Origin: Pampus argenteus
Lineage: Eukaryota > Chordata > Actinopteri > Scombriformes > Stromateidae
DNA: 64,000 nucleotides
Direction: 5' to 3'
NCBI GenBank assembly: GCA_036937835.1
Contig: CM072879.1
Coordinates: 16,733,001-16,797,000, forward strand
The position numbers and the translations under genes were made by a program. Positions within the stretch are counted from its first letter, which is position 1. Each line of letters starts with the position of its first letter. A model generated the notes under the pieces. It did no database searches. It was given only the letters and a program-made list of their open reading frames with translations, and was not told the origin of the DNA. Of this stretch, positions 1-11,190 are shown piece after piece.

Positions 1-347
1 TATGACAATATGTGACAATATATGACATTTAATTCAACGGATAATCTAAAAAACAAACAAAAAAAAAAAACAGTCTGGTTATTTTATCTATAAACACCTT
101 TCCAACTGAGCTTGATGTATAAGTATACATTCATTATTAGACAGAAAATCACAGTAATACATAACTATTTAATGACTGAATAGATTCGATGCTTTTCTTT
201 TTTTTATATATATAATGACATCTAAAGGGAAATGTTGAATGTGCATTTTTCACTGTTTTATAGACAAGATGATTTATTGTTGACTTTTTTTAATCCATAT
301 TGGTCAAATCTAACCTCAGCTTGAGGTATAAACACACACACACACAC

Positions 348-393
<46 letters not shown>

Positions 394-760
394 GTATAAT
401 GTGAGAAAAGAGTGGAAATGTCATTTAAAAGCAGCAACTCACTGAAGAACACAGACTCACATGTGTTTCTGACTCTCAGTCAAATGAACGAAATGTGTTT
501 TTTTCCAGCAGCTCAAATCATGAAATGAGTCTGAATGTTAGTTTCTGTTTCTGTGCATCTTATTATTTCACAGGTGGGACTTTCTTTACTCTACTTTACA
601 CCCCGATGATGCAGGTGACACATTATGATACCTGCCTGTAACCTTTAAAAACAAGTGACTGCATCCTCATGTCACTCTGCGCCTTTGATTTAAAAGAAAA
701 ACGTGAAAAAAGAAGATATTAAATGTGTAGGAAGTGTAAAAGTTGCGCCGTCTCACTTAC
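1..760 (-). other. nedd9: nedd9 intron 1 (5' part)
   Basis: The minus strand reads out of the nedd9 first exon through a GTAAGT donor (plus-strand bases 755-760 are its complement), so this segment is the start of intron 1 and the rest of the gene lies beyond the left edge. It is AT-rich and holds a CA/TA microsatellite at 331-397. I see no exon in it. The assignment rests on the exon call at 761-772. Confidence 0.7.
331..397. repeat. (CA)n(TA)n compound microsatellite
   Basis: About nine CA units run straight into about twenty TA units with a few TG/TA interruptions. It lies inside nedd9 intron 1, about 365 bp past the donor. A spurious minus-strand frame of Tyr-Ile repeats comes from it. 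Confidence 0.95.
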
Positions 761-772
761 TTTGTATTTCAT
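761..772 (-). CDS. nedd9: NEDD9 (CAS family scaffold), first coding exon, 4 codons
   Basis: On the minus strand the sequence reads AAG-ATG-AAA-TAC-AAA and then GTAAGTGAG. This gives Met-Lys-Tyr-Lys and a near-perfect splice donor in phase 0. Vertebrate NEDD9 (HEF1/CasL) isoform 1 begins with this same four-residue exon; its SH3 domain begins in the next exon, outside this window. The ATG has a good context (A at -3) and an in-frame TAA stands 60 nt upstream, which fixes the start. NEDD9 is a docking protein for FAK and Src kinases at focal adhesions and in migration. Four residues alone would be weak, but the GC-rich promoter with a CRE behind the exon and the divergent tmem170b neighbour, as in human 6p24, make the call likely. 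Confidence 0.75.
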
Positions 773-950
773 CTTGCTGCTCTTCGCTTTGACTCCAGAA
801 AAAGAAACAAAAGGGAGAAAATATCCGCGTTAACGCATCTGAATCTCTGCGGACTGAGGTGCTTCCTATGCGGTTAACCAGCCATCCAGAGCCTTCATAC
901 ACGGAGAGAAGCTCTCTAGTAGGAATCTGAACCCGGACCTCTTACTGCTG
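773..950 (-). other. nedd9: nedd9 5' UTR (approximate)
   Basis: This is the stretch between the probable promoter and the MKYK start on the minus strand. The transcription start cannot be read from sequence, so the upper boundary is approximate. On the minus strand it contains a pyrimidine-rich stretch (about 785-820) and an in-frame stop 60 nt before the ATG. Confidence 0.5.
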
Positions 951-959
951 CTCTCCTCG

Positions 960-1035
960 GTGAGCCACGCCCCCTTCTGTACCACCCTCGGCAGCTCCGC
1001 CCTCTCCCGGAGTGACGTCATCACTACGCTACACA
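960..1035 (-). promoter_or_regulatory. nedd9: nedd9 proximal promoter with CRE and GC boxes
   Basis: A perfect palindromic cAMP response element TGACGTCA sits at 1013-1020, with GC-box-like CCACGCCCCC at 965-974 and CTCCGCCCTC at 995-1004. No TATA box is evident. The position, about 190-260 bp upstream of the nedd9 ATG on the minus strand, and the local GC and CpG content against an AT-rich surround suit a CpG-type promoter. The role is inferred from motif and position. Confidence 0.55.
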
Positions 1036-1853
1036 GCAGCAGATTAGTTCATCAGAAGAATATGAGGATGATGAAACTGAAGCCATCCATTTATACATGT
1101 TTTCAATACCACTAGTGTTACTCACTGTTTTAATCCTAATCTTAATATATATATATATATATTATAAATACTGTTTCATTCAAAGTCCTTAATGAAGCGT
1201 TTAGAGATTTACACTGTTTATTTACTTATTTATGGAGAAAAAAACATTCACAATCACATATATCGGTCTGATTTTACATAAAACAGGGCCGTAATGATTT
1301 TAGTTAATTTTATTGAATGTGAAGAATGAAACAACAATTGAATTTTTTGAGTTTCTATATATCTAAAGGTTAACTTACTGCTTTGTGTTGTTCATGCAAA
1401 CAATAAAAATAGCAACAGATCCATAAAATACTATAGAAACATGTTCAATGAAACCCCTCAATGTCTTATCTATTTCCTTATGATATTTAGAGATTTTTTT
1501 ATGCATATAATTATTTGCTATGTTTAAAACTTATTTTCATTTATTATTGTTTTTATTCTTATATAATGAATATATGATCATCTCTCCTTTATTATTATTA
1601 TTGTGTACTGGTTTTGTACCTGGTGAACTGTTATTGTTTGAAGAGATCATAATTCATTCACTATTCGTCAGTAAGTTGTGGTTCTTCTTCCTGATGATGC
1701 AGGAAATAAAAGTGCCGGCAGTTTTTCTAAGAAAAGTCAAAGTGCAAAGGCAGCCTGATGGTGCAACATTTCTTCTGCACACAATAGTTTCCGCTAGTTG
1801 TAGTCATCTACATATACAAGATGAAGATGAAGGAACACAGGCAGAAATACTCT

Positions 1854-1882
1854 GATGTGCATCAAATCATTTGATGCACATC
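1854..1882. repeat. perfect 14-bp inverted repeat, 1-nt spacer
   Basis: The left arm GATGTGCATCAAAT is followed by one C and then its exact reverse complement. Pairing stops just outside the arms. There is no T-run after it and no gene next to it, so it is not a terminator or obvious RNA gene. Confidence 0.9.
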
Positions 1883-2934
1883 TGATGTTCATGGTGGAGT
1901 AAAGTTATGATCATACTACTCAAGTTAAGTACATGACCTTTAAAGAGTGCTTGAGTAAACGTCATTTTCTACTCTCAGTCCCCGCATGCGAGATTAAATG
2001 CTGTGCAGAGACGACGCTTGTGTACGTCCAGCTTAGCGTCTAATCGAGGTGACAGGAAACACTGATCTCTGATATGCCTTCGTCTCTCTCTGCAGCACCC
2101 TGATCACACCTCTTCAATGCACACAGCTTGTCTCTGCAGAGTATTAGTTGTGCATTGCATAAACGCAACAGAACACAGAATGAGGTCTGCTTTCATTTAT
2201 TCTTCCATTTTGCTCAAATACTGTACAAGCCTGACAAGGCTTTACTTGTTTGTTATTGAGCCCCTGCCTGCTTTAAAGAGGCAAACGTCGCCTGTAATTA
2301 ACCAAATGCTTGAGTTTGTGTCAGCTCATTTATTACAATCACAGGGAACCTAACGGCTCTCATTGTGCCTGTTGAACAGTCATATCCTCAGATGAATGCC
2401 TCTTGTAAGGGCACTCAAAACACTTGTTTGTGTAATATACCCCATGCCCAGCTGGAGCCCATTCTTTTGCAATACAAGTGGGTACGGAGGCTATTCTTTT
2501 CTCTGTATGGCATGTGATTATGTGCACACACGCACCTGTTTCCTATGACAAACACAACTCATTTTCCCATCTGTTTATATCAGTGCTTGGAAGAAAACAG
2601 CCTGAAATAAAAGCCCCCCAAAAAAGGGTTGTTTATCCCCCTTTTCACTACATTTGGCTGGATTGGATCAGTCCATTAGTCTTCAGTCTCCAGTGGCATG
2701 ACATTTTGTCTGGTTTTAACTTGAGTCTGACATGCATTATCAGCTCATTGGTAGAAATGAGAGATTTAGATTTAGAGAGCCTCTTGTGCAGCGCTCCGGC
2801 ATTGTAAAAATCATCCATGCCAGCTTCAGTTACAGCCTCAAATCCTTCTTTTGAATCTCAACAGAGAAGTCAAACAATCAGTGGCCGGGGGACGATTTGT
2901 ATTGGCATTGGGGCTTGAGCGGCGAACCCCTATG

Positions 2935-2948
2935 GTTGCCATGACAAC
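2935..2948. promoter_or_regulatory. RFX X-box-like motif
   Basis: GTTGCCATGACAAC differs from the palindromic X-box consensus GTTGCCATGGCAAC at one base. A CCACCATGGCGGC run lies a few bases downstream. RFX factors bind such sites near ciliary and other genes. No gene start is visible here, so any role would be as a distal element of nedd9 or tmem170b. Confidence 0.35.
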
Positions 2949-4792
2949 TGCCACCATGGCGGCAATATTCGTGGTCTCACTCCTACTGTATTGCATGAGC
3001 AGAAAGGCGTCCAGTATTAATAGGTGCAGAGGTCTTTCAGTGTTATTACGGCGCGGAAACAGCGAGTAAAAGTGCAAGTGAAAAAAACGAGCCAGCTGCC
3101 TTTCATCTCCACCAGGTGTCTGTGATGTTTGGCTTACATAAGCGCCCCTGCAGATCTGACCCCAGGTTTAACAGAGAGCAGAGCAGCCATACATCTTCCA
3201 TAAGTGAAGATCACAGGGCTCTGTGAGCTATGACAGTGTTGCCTGAAGCAGAGCGCCTTGCTGGACAGACAGAGGCAGGAGGTGGTGGTGGTGGAGGAGG
3301 AGAAGCCTGACAACAGCTCCTCTGTGTAGGCCGGGCCGGAGGTGGCCCCCTCACCGCTCCCTGTGAAACACTGTCCCTCAAACTCTCGCAATCCAGCTCA
3401 GGCAGATTTATGGGACCACCCCCCCACCTCCACCTCTACAACCACCCTTGTTGTCCAACTCCACAGCCAGCGCTTAGACAGGCGGAGGCCCCCTGCTCGT
3501 CCTCAGTGTCTCCTTCTTTGTGCCCTGTGACCTTGTGGCCCGGCAGCAGCAGAGAGGAATGCACTGAACACACAAGGAAAGGCAAGAAGAGTGAGAAAAT
3601 ATGAGTCTGACACACAGTGGGGGTCCTGATGTTTTCGTACCCTAAATGTTGAGTAGATGCGCCTTAAAACTTAAAATGAAGCAGTGAGATTTTTACCACC
3701 AACCCAATACAATGGAGGTGAACTGAATTTTGTTTGTGGTGCTCAAATAATACATAGATAATTTAAGCTACAACATATGTTTCCATTACTGCTTAGCATG
3801 AACAGGTTTCTTTACTTCCAGAGAAATAGTCCATGGCTCACTCAACAGTCACTCCCTTTCTCCAGAGACGCTCGGTTCACTCATAAAATATTGCACTTAC
3901 TAATAATCGTCATATTGTGTCATGACTGTCAACTGAATTTTAATGTTTTCACACAATTTCACTTTTATAAAATGCAGCAAATTGTGTGGTTCGTTAACAG
4001 AAAGTAGTGAAGACACAACACATCCAGAGTAACAGGGACACTGACTCTGGAAAGAGATGTCGGTGTTGAATTTCTTTACCAACCATGTTGCCAGACAAGA
4101 ATGTGGATAACTAAACCACAGATTACATTAAAGGACAATGTTTGGTTCTTACGTTCAGTGCCAACATTTTTAAAATTCTCACTTCTTACTGAAATAGATG
4201 AACATTAAACTGCAGGCCTGTGATGGGACGAGATCTCCGATCTGCATGAATTGATACCACAAAGTTAGAAAAACTAGTCGGGGTTAACTGAGGCTAATTG
4301 GAAAAAAAAAAAAGAAAGATTTTTTTATGGGCACCAAAAGACATAATCTCAACCTGAAACAGGGAAGAAAAGACAACATGTGGTTACGTGACTGGAACAA
4401 GTCTGATCCTCCCTCTATACTTTTCCTCTTCCCATAAATTCTAAGCATTTCTGTGAAACATGGTTACTGCTTTGAAACTACAAAGACTCGCCTCAGATAT
4501 TCTTGCTTAAACACAAAACCCATTGAATTCACAGAAATATCATGATGCAATAACTCTTTTGCAGGAATGGTTGCTGAACTTTAAGAGAACTGACGCTCTT
4601 ATTAAGAACTGAAGTCATGACGTTGCGTCTGATTAGCTTCTGTCACTCAATGCAATCATTTCATTTCATTTAGTGTGTACACAGAAAAAAAACAAACCTG
4701 TATCCATCATAATATTTCAGCATCATAACTGAAGAGACACAAAAAAACTTACTGCTGCAATTTCATACTGGGATGTGATTGTTTAGCGTAAA

Positions 4793-5135
4793 GAAATAGT
4801 TCAACATTTTCTGAATATTCTACTTTTTTGAGTTAGTTGAGAAGATTGATGTCTATCATGTCATGTCTGTTGAGTATGAAGCTGGAGCTGAGAGGCAATT
4901 AGCTTAGCATAAAGAGTGGTAGCTAAGGGAAAGAGCTAGCCTGGGATCTCTCATAATTAATTTGTTTAACCTATACACAAAAAGAAATTTAGACTAGCTT
5001 TTTCCCCTGTTTCCAGTAATGCTAAGCTAGGCTAATTGCTAGCCTAGTCCAGCCCTTAACACACACACATGTGAGGTGTCAAACTTCTCATTTAATGCTC
5101 AGCAAGAAAGTGAATGTGTGTATATTCCCAAACTG
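4793..5135 (+). repeat. foldback interspersed repeat, copy 1
   Basis: The copy starts around AGAAATAGTTCAACATTTT, contains the AATTAGCTTAGCATAAAG and AATGCTAAGCTAGGCTAA blocks, and ends with AGCAAGAAAGTGAATG and a TATTCCCAAA remnant. The same blocks occur at 42838-43295. The two ends of an intact copy are roughly inverse complements of one another, as in a nonautonomous foldback element. I recognise this as a common percomorph repeat but cannot name its class with certainty. Confidence 0.7.
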
Positions 5136-5139
5136 ATGC

Positions 5140-6235
5140 TTGAAATGATCCTAAACTGACATCAAGGTTTTTATTCAAGATCATCATGATTTCCAAGTTT
5201 CTCCAAGTTGTAAAAACAGCTCTCTGCTGTGCTTAATGTTCTCACACTCACACTCCAAACATTACAGTAGATTGATTTCCTTCTGCATCATTAGCTGCAT
5301 TAACCACAGACCCATCAGAGAAAACAGTCACAGCACTATAGCACCACTGCCTTTAGCAACCAATCCAAGGCTCCAGTTTGACTGACCTCAGCAACATGAA
5401 GGGTTTCATTTACGTGTGATTGTCACAGTTGTATTTCAATAACCTGAATAGCTCCTTGTAAGTGGCTAAAGGGTTTGCTTTATTTGGCCTTCACCTTGGC
5501 AGTGATATAAGTGATCCATGGTCACTGGAAAACAAGGCCATAAAAGTCTGTATTAGACTTAGATTGTGCTGCACGTAAACGCAGACTGTGAACTTTTAAA
5601 ACCCAGAGTTCAATGTTCACTCTGTTGTTTTTTTATCCCTCTCACTTGTTCATTCATTGTACATTGCCCGGGCACACCTTCCCTTGTGAGTAATTTTCCT
5701 CTGGATTGGTCTTGTATTCTGCTGCAGAGCCAACTGTTCATCATTCTGTCACCAGCTACTGCAGGATAATGCTTCAGTGTCAAGAGCATTTTTTTTTTTT
5801 TAAATTCAGACGACATACAGCAGAAATGTATTAATAGAAACAAGATAGGCGAAAAATCCCTATTTTGCACTATAAATGTGAGGACACTGAGGTCATATAT
5901 GTAATATTGACACATTATAGGCTCTTGTTCCCAATCATCCACTCCACTGAACAATGAGCCTGTATGTCAATAAGTCCACAGCAGAACAGACTTCAGCTTA
6001 ATATTTGGTTCCAGACATTTGGTGACATAGAGGCTACTCGTAGAGCTAGGATGAAGCTCTATGTCCCTAACCAAGTCACTTGCTCTGTCTTGTTTATTTG
6101 TGCGCTGTTAGTTTCGTTTCCTGAAAAAGACCAGTTATGAATTTATTTTTTCCACTGTGTGAGAAATCGTGTTAAAACGTGTGGCGTGAGAGCATGTGAA
6201 AAGTGTGATTGAGGTTGTCCTGCGGTCAGTCTGCT
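5140..6235. other. intergenic, nothing recognised
   Basis: AT-rich sequence with a short poly-T run near 5790. Frames at 5566 and 5610 overlap on opposite strands, lack domains and look like chance. Confidence 0.5.
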
Positions 6236-6238
6236 TGG

Positions 6239-6388
6239 TTGATGATGTGTTGTTTAATTCTCAGGTTGTTTTTTTTGTTTGCTGATTGTGCGTTTGTCTT
6301 GTGAATGTTTCTTGTTATCAGGTCTCTTTTGAAAATGAGATCTCAATCTTAATGAGACTATCTGATTAAATAAAGATGACTTAAAAAT
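6239..6388 (+). mobile_element. 3' end of a teleost LINE-like element
   Basis: The blocks CAGGTCTCTTTTGAAAATGA, GATCTCAATCTTAATGAGAC and CTGATTAAATAAAG match what I know as the 3' terminus of L2/Rex-type fish LINEs, which end in TTAAATAAAG followed by a simple repeat. Here a (GT)11 tract follows at once. The 5' part is absent, which fits 5'-truncated insertion by reverse transcription. Confidence 0.6.
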
Positions 6389-6410
6389 ATGTGTGTGTGT
6401 GTGTGTGTGT
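6389..6410. repeat. (GT)11 microsatellite
   Basis: An uninterrupted GT run directly abutting the LINE 3' end, probably grown from the element's tail. Confidence 0.95.
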
Positions 6411-6814
6411 ACAGATTGATTTCGTTCCCATGAGTGAATCCACGAATCGAGACGATTACTTGGTATACAGCTCTCATGAACCGTTTCTCCTCCCGATAGG
6501 AGCCCTCCATCCCTGTGATGAGACGTCTCGGATGTAGAGCCAGGGTTGTGATTCGAGGGTGATGATGTCTGATAATGTGTTGACACTCACAATTCTGCTG
6601 CAAGAGACTTCTCCGCCTGGTTGGGAGCATGATAAGACCTCCAGTTGGCAAGGTGACAGACTGAGCATACCGGCCCCCCCTCCGCTCTCTGTCTGATTGG
6701 AGCATTTGTGTTATTGTGTTGCATGTGAGCATACGTGTTCGCTGTATGTGATGCGTGTTACGGGGATGTGTGAGCACACGCCGCTTCAATCAGCCCACTC
6801 CCAGGGTGCTTTAA

Positions 6815-6839
6815 AGCAGCAGCAGCAGCAGCAGCAGCA
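6815..6839. repeat. (CAG)8 trinucleotide repeat
   Basis: Eight GCA units without interruption, giving a Gln run only in a short chance frame. It is flanked by a moderately GC-rich stretch but no gene. Confidence 0.95.
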
Positions 6840-8307
6840 TCACTGCGGGAGTGAAATGAGACTCTTAAAATCAAAATACCTGTGTGTCATTTAAAGAGAA
6901 GCTGCAATTAAAGCTTTATTTTTATATTTAATCTGTTTAGTCTCGTTACAACCTAGTGGTCTAGGAAAAAGTGAAGTAACATAAAAAGTAAATTAAATTA
7001 AGATTATGAGGTTGTTAATGAAACCTTTAAAACATTAACATTTTACCACCTTCATTTGTGAACATGTAAGCAAACAGTGACTAATTTAGGCTATATAGTA
7101 AAATTAGGATTCACTTAAGAGTTGTGTTTCCGTCCACGTGGTGACTGTAAATCTAATATTCACTCAACTTTTTAGCTCTGTTTTGGTCTCCACCGACTCA
7201 CGAGGATGATAGCTCCACTATGTTCAGCAGCTAGTGGCTAATATTGACTGTCTACTGTTTGGTGCTGGGCCGGTAGGGTACAGCGAGTGTTTCAGAGCTT
7301 TTCTGCTGAAAAACTGCCGCCCGCTGTGGCTGTAAATAACCGTATGAGGATAGCGAAAGTGAAAACAAACAAACAAAGTCAAGTCGTGACTGTTAAACCA
7401 CAACTGAAAGACACTAAAATGCTCTGTAACGCTGAGGGAAGTCTTATTTTATTTCATAAAATAAGTAATATCCCCAAATACTTTATATAAACATGTTCAC
7501 TCACATTATTTTTGTTATAATCTCATTTGCAGATTACTCTAATCTGATCATATTCTCTATTCACTGAATTCCACACTTGTATTTCTTCCTTTATTCAAAT
7601 GTGTGCCAAAGATTTATCTGGCCGCGTGATGGATCCAGCACATTTGGACAGCTACTTTCTGGGACGAGCTGTCCGGAGCTTTGAAACAAAGCATGGAGAG
7701 AAAAACATAGTGGTTTTGGCTTTGCTCTGGTGGTTATTTATGGAGAGGATCCATCCATCCTTTTGTGCTCTGCGGGCATTGGGGCGATGCGGGTGGGAAT
7801 TCTGGGAAGTGAAGGATCTAAACGAGGCAGCAACCCCCCTCTAAACTCTCTCCCAACATGTTGGTGGACGGTGAAGAACTGCCAGCGCCTCTGGCTTTCA
7901 AAATACGACGCTCCAGAGTGCAGCCAAGCGCACACATGCTTAAATATGCACAAAAACACACACACACAGAAAACACAACACAATTTTTAAGAGGGATTCC
8001 TGACCTTTGCCTCTTCCTCCGGTCCTGTTACTCACTATTTTGTTGCGGGACAAACGGCCCTCTTCCAACTGATCTACTTTTAGTTTCTTCTGACGGCACC
8101 GTACACGTTAACCTTTTCTCCTTCCTGCTTTATTTAGCCAGCACTTCTCATGTTCACTATGGCTTCGCTCCCCCGTGGCCATATACCTGCACACAAATGT
8201 TTTCTTAACGTAAATCCTATCAAAACACAATCATACCAAAGGGCTTGAGCAAATATCTGAATATGCAGGAAGGAAAGTCAATTCAAGCCATCCGTGCTGG
8301 GGTCTTT

Positions 8308-8325
8308 GTGTGTGTGTGTGTGTGT
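8308..8325. repeat. (GT)9 microsatellite
   Basis: Uninterrupted GT dinucleotide run. Confidence 0.9.
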
Positions 8326-9766
8326 CTCTGGTATGGCTGGCGGTACACTGAAAATGGGGTTCTGGTTTCCTGCATACCCTGCTGACTGAGATGAATGGGT
8401 GTAGTGTGGGTAGTTTCTTAATGAACTCATAGCAGGGTGTAGTCCAGGCTAGCCGATTGCTCAACACCAAGTCTGGAAGCGAAACACTACAAATCTAATT
8501 GTGGCTGCTGAGAACAGGGTCTGACTGCTCTGATTGCTTTCTGGTTGCTGTGTGTCGGGACACGGAGATCTGCCCAGGATCTGCGGCTGAAAAGTAAAGC
8601 GAGCTTTTGGCTTACGTCTGGATTTGGTGTTGTTGGCCGTGGGCGGAGGGAGACATGATGAGACACTTTGAAATGAGGGACGTATCTGGTATTAGAGATG
8701 CAATGTGTTTCATCAGTGTGCAATGGAAACAAACAGATGACATCAACCAAGCTGTAGGAGTATACGTTTTGAAAGGACGTCTGGCACCACCCAGGAGGCC
8801 ATTAAACAAAGTTAAAAGTGAAACTGAAATATTTCCTTCAGACGTGCGCCTGTCTGATGGACTCAGATAACCCTTCATCAACACCAACAGTCATGTTCCT
8901 AATGTGATTTATTTAAACTTTATTTAAACTGGATGTTAAGGATATTATTAATAAAAAACATTTTATATTTGTGGTAATTCAACTAAACCAATACGTCTCA
9001 CACATTTAATCTCAACACTTCAGGTGTCTATTTTATTTTATTTATTTTTTTGATTTTGCTCAGATGCCTGACAATCTTTCCTCGTCAGGCCTTCAAAGAT
9101 GCTCTGACAGTTTTCAAACACTTATTATTTCATAGCCATAAACAAGACAAGTATATGTAGAGCACCTTGGACATCAATCTGACACCAGAGATGAGATGAA
9201 GTGTTAAAAACAGGAAACCACACGTTGATGAAGACACACGTGATTTCACTGAATATCACAATCATTAGTGGTTCTTAACTGGAACAACCTTGTAATCGGT
9301 AGGTTGCATACATCCATGTCAACACGCCGGCCGTCTGAGACAAAAACTATGTTGTAATGTTTTGAGAGATTTGAAGTCTGCAATAACGTTTAATCTGGCT
9401 TCGTTAGAAAATGTGACTACACGGTAATGGATATCCTTCCAGCCTTATTGAAGGGAGATATGTAATTCGTGTTCCCTCTCTGACCTCATCCTGTTTTTGG
9501 TTGAAGCCTCAGTTTTTTTTTTTTGTGACTACCACGAGAACACACAACTACATTAGCTAGCATTCAAAACAGATGTTTACAACGAGGCAGCGATTGTTAG
9601 CACACGATAATCAATCTGATGTTCCAGTGAGGAAACCTCAGCGGCAACAACTGCACAGATACAAAACATGTCTTTTCCTATTCGTTTCAAGACGGACGAG
9701 TTTTATATTTAGAAATTTAAGCTCCGATATACCTGAAAGTCCTCTTTTTGGTTTGCTCTTTCTGTA

Positions 9767-9787
9767 CTACACACACACACACACACA
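9767..9787. repeat. (AC)10 microsatellite
   Basis: Uninterrupted AC dinucleotide run. Confidence 0.9.
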
Positions 9788-10949
9788 AAAACAACCAACG
9801 TGTGGTGAGCAGTTCGATCCAGTTTCTGCTCTCGGCCATCCGGAGCGGTTTTTATCTCAATGCAGTCAGAGTCAATCTGAGTTAAACTCAGCCACACACG
9901 CAGTACACAAGCCTTTAGACTTAAGATGTACAGTTATACAGATGCTCCATCTTTTGAGATGCGTTGCATGACTCACTTAGTCAATATATTTTAATTAATA
10001 ATTGTCAGGTGTCTGTGATTTTATTCCCTTTTTCCTCCGTGGCTCAATAAAGATGTTGTTGTTTCATGTTGTGATTTAATGCCTGTTGAAGGACGGTGAC
10101 AGTACAGTATGTATGAGTTCACTACCCTTTTCCCCCCCAAATGTTTCCAAAATGATTCACAGTTGCATTTTTTTTTGTTTTGTTCATTTTTGTGCAAAAT
10201 AATAAAAAAAAGCTTTTATAATAAGTCACCACAACCACATTTTTCTTCCTTCTTTTCCCTACGATACTCTAAAGTCTCCCCTTACAGAACTAATGCCCGT
10301 CAGGTTTCTGCACCCTCACACGACAGGAACATTTCCAGAAGCTTTTTCCACCTCGTACTGACGCTGTGTTCACATTTCCACCCAACAGATGCTGAAGAAG
10401 AGACAAAAAACTTCAACGGCAGATGAAAAACCCATCGCTGGAAGAATGCGCACAAGGCTTTCTGCCTGACTTAACCAGCCATTTGTTTTTGCTATTAAGT
10501 TCATCTGGGTGCAGGAACTTTAAGTGATGTTTATATTTGTATTCCTCTGGCTCGGGGGGGAAGCAGCTCAGAGTTTTAATGTGGGTGAAAAATGTGCCTC
10601 ACTGTAAATTATTTCATATTTCAAGTCATGGACGAAACAACTGGAACTTGAGTCAGAGATATGATGTGCTGTGATCCTGTAAAATGGTACTTTGTCGTGT
10701 TATTCTTGCATGAAATACAGCGTTTGGAAATTTATATCACGAGCCACTCGGTCCACATCGTTTTCCCAAAGCTTATTTCAGCTGAACTACAGTGAATATA
10801 CACATATGTATATATATAAAAATGAAAAAAGCTATATCCTGCATAAAAAGGACATAAGAAAGAATGTAAACCGCTATATTTCTGCCACTGTTGGTGAGGT
10901 TATTGCAGTGCAGATTTCCCTATTTAGGCGTTTAGCTACCTGGGGCTAA

Positions 10950-11190
10950 AGCAATTCCACCGGAGCCGGTCCCTGAGCGGACGGCTGGAATGAAAACAGG
11001 GCAGGATAGCAACTCGTACCTACGGCCGCTGCAGGGTATCCAGCTCCGCTCCTGACCTGATATAACCTGTCTGCCTGCATGAAGCTCCCCTGAGGCTTTT
11101 CAGCGATGCTTCTCCACTGCTGGTGAACTCTGCTGCCCGCATCTCGATTCACCCGCTTACTCAGACCTCATTTCATCTCGTTATAAACAG
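10950..11190 (-). other. CpG-rich islet, possible alternative nedd9 promoter or exon
   Basis: About 220 bp with several CpGs (CCGGAGCCGG, GCGGACGG, ACGGCCGC, CCCGCATCTCG) stand out from AT-rich surroundings. On the minus strand a TATA-like TGTTTATAAC (around 11180-11190) precedes it, and an ATG frame beginning Met-Gln-Ala-Asp runs to a GTCAGG donor-like site. Vertebrate NEDD9 has an alternative upstream first exon (Met-Trp-Thr-Arg), but that peptide is not encoded here. A promoter or exon role is speculation from base composition. Confidence 0.25.

Larger units (their letters stand above)
1036..4790. other. intergenic, no gene recognised
   Basis: Start of the long gap between nedd9 and tmem170b. 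It holds a (TA)n tract at 1145-1162, a 29-bp palindrome at 1854-1882, and a moderately GC-rich stretch at about 2640-3570 that includes an RFX-type X-box. Short open frames here show no domain and no splice-consistent structure. The 2.6-3.1 kb part has the look of a conserved noncoding element, but I cannot test conservation. Confidence 0.6.
6411..10940. other. intergenic with short microsatellites
   Basis: It holds a CAG tract (6815-6839), a GT tract (8308-8325), an AC tract (9767-9787) and ordinary unique-looking DNA. The frame at 7599-7844 lies in a less AT-rich block (about 7600-7850), but it has no domain and no proper splice borders. No gene is recognised. Confidence 0.55.

Noticed and set aside
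10749..10762. Minus-strand ATG-TGG-ACC-GAG as the alternative NEDD9 start (Met-Trp-Thr-Arg)
   Set aside because: The fourth codon is Glu, not Arg, and no GT donor follows.
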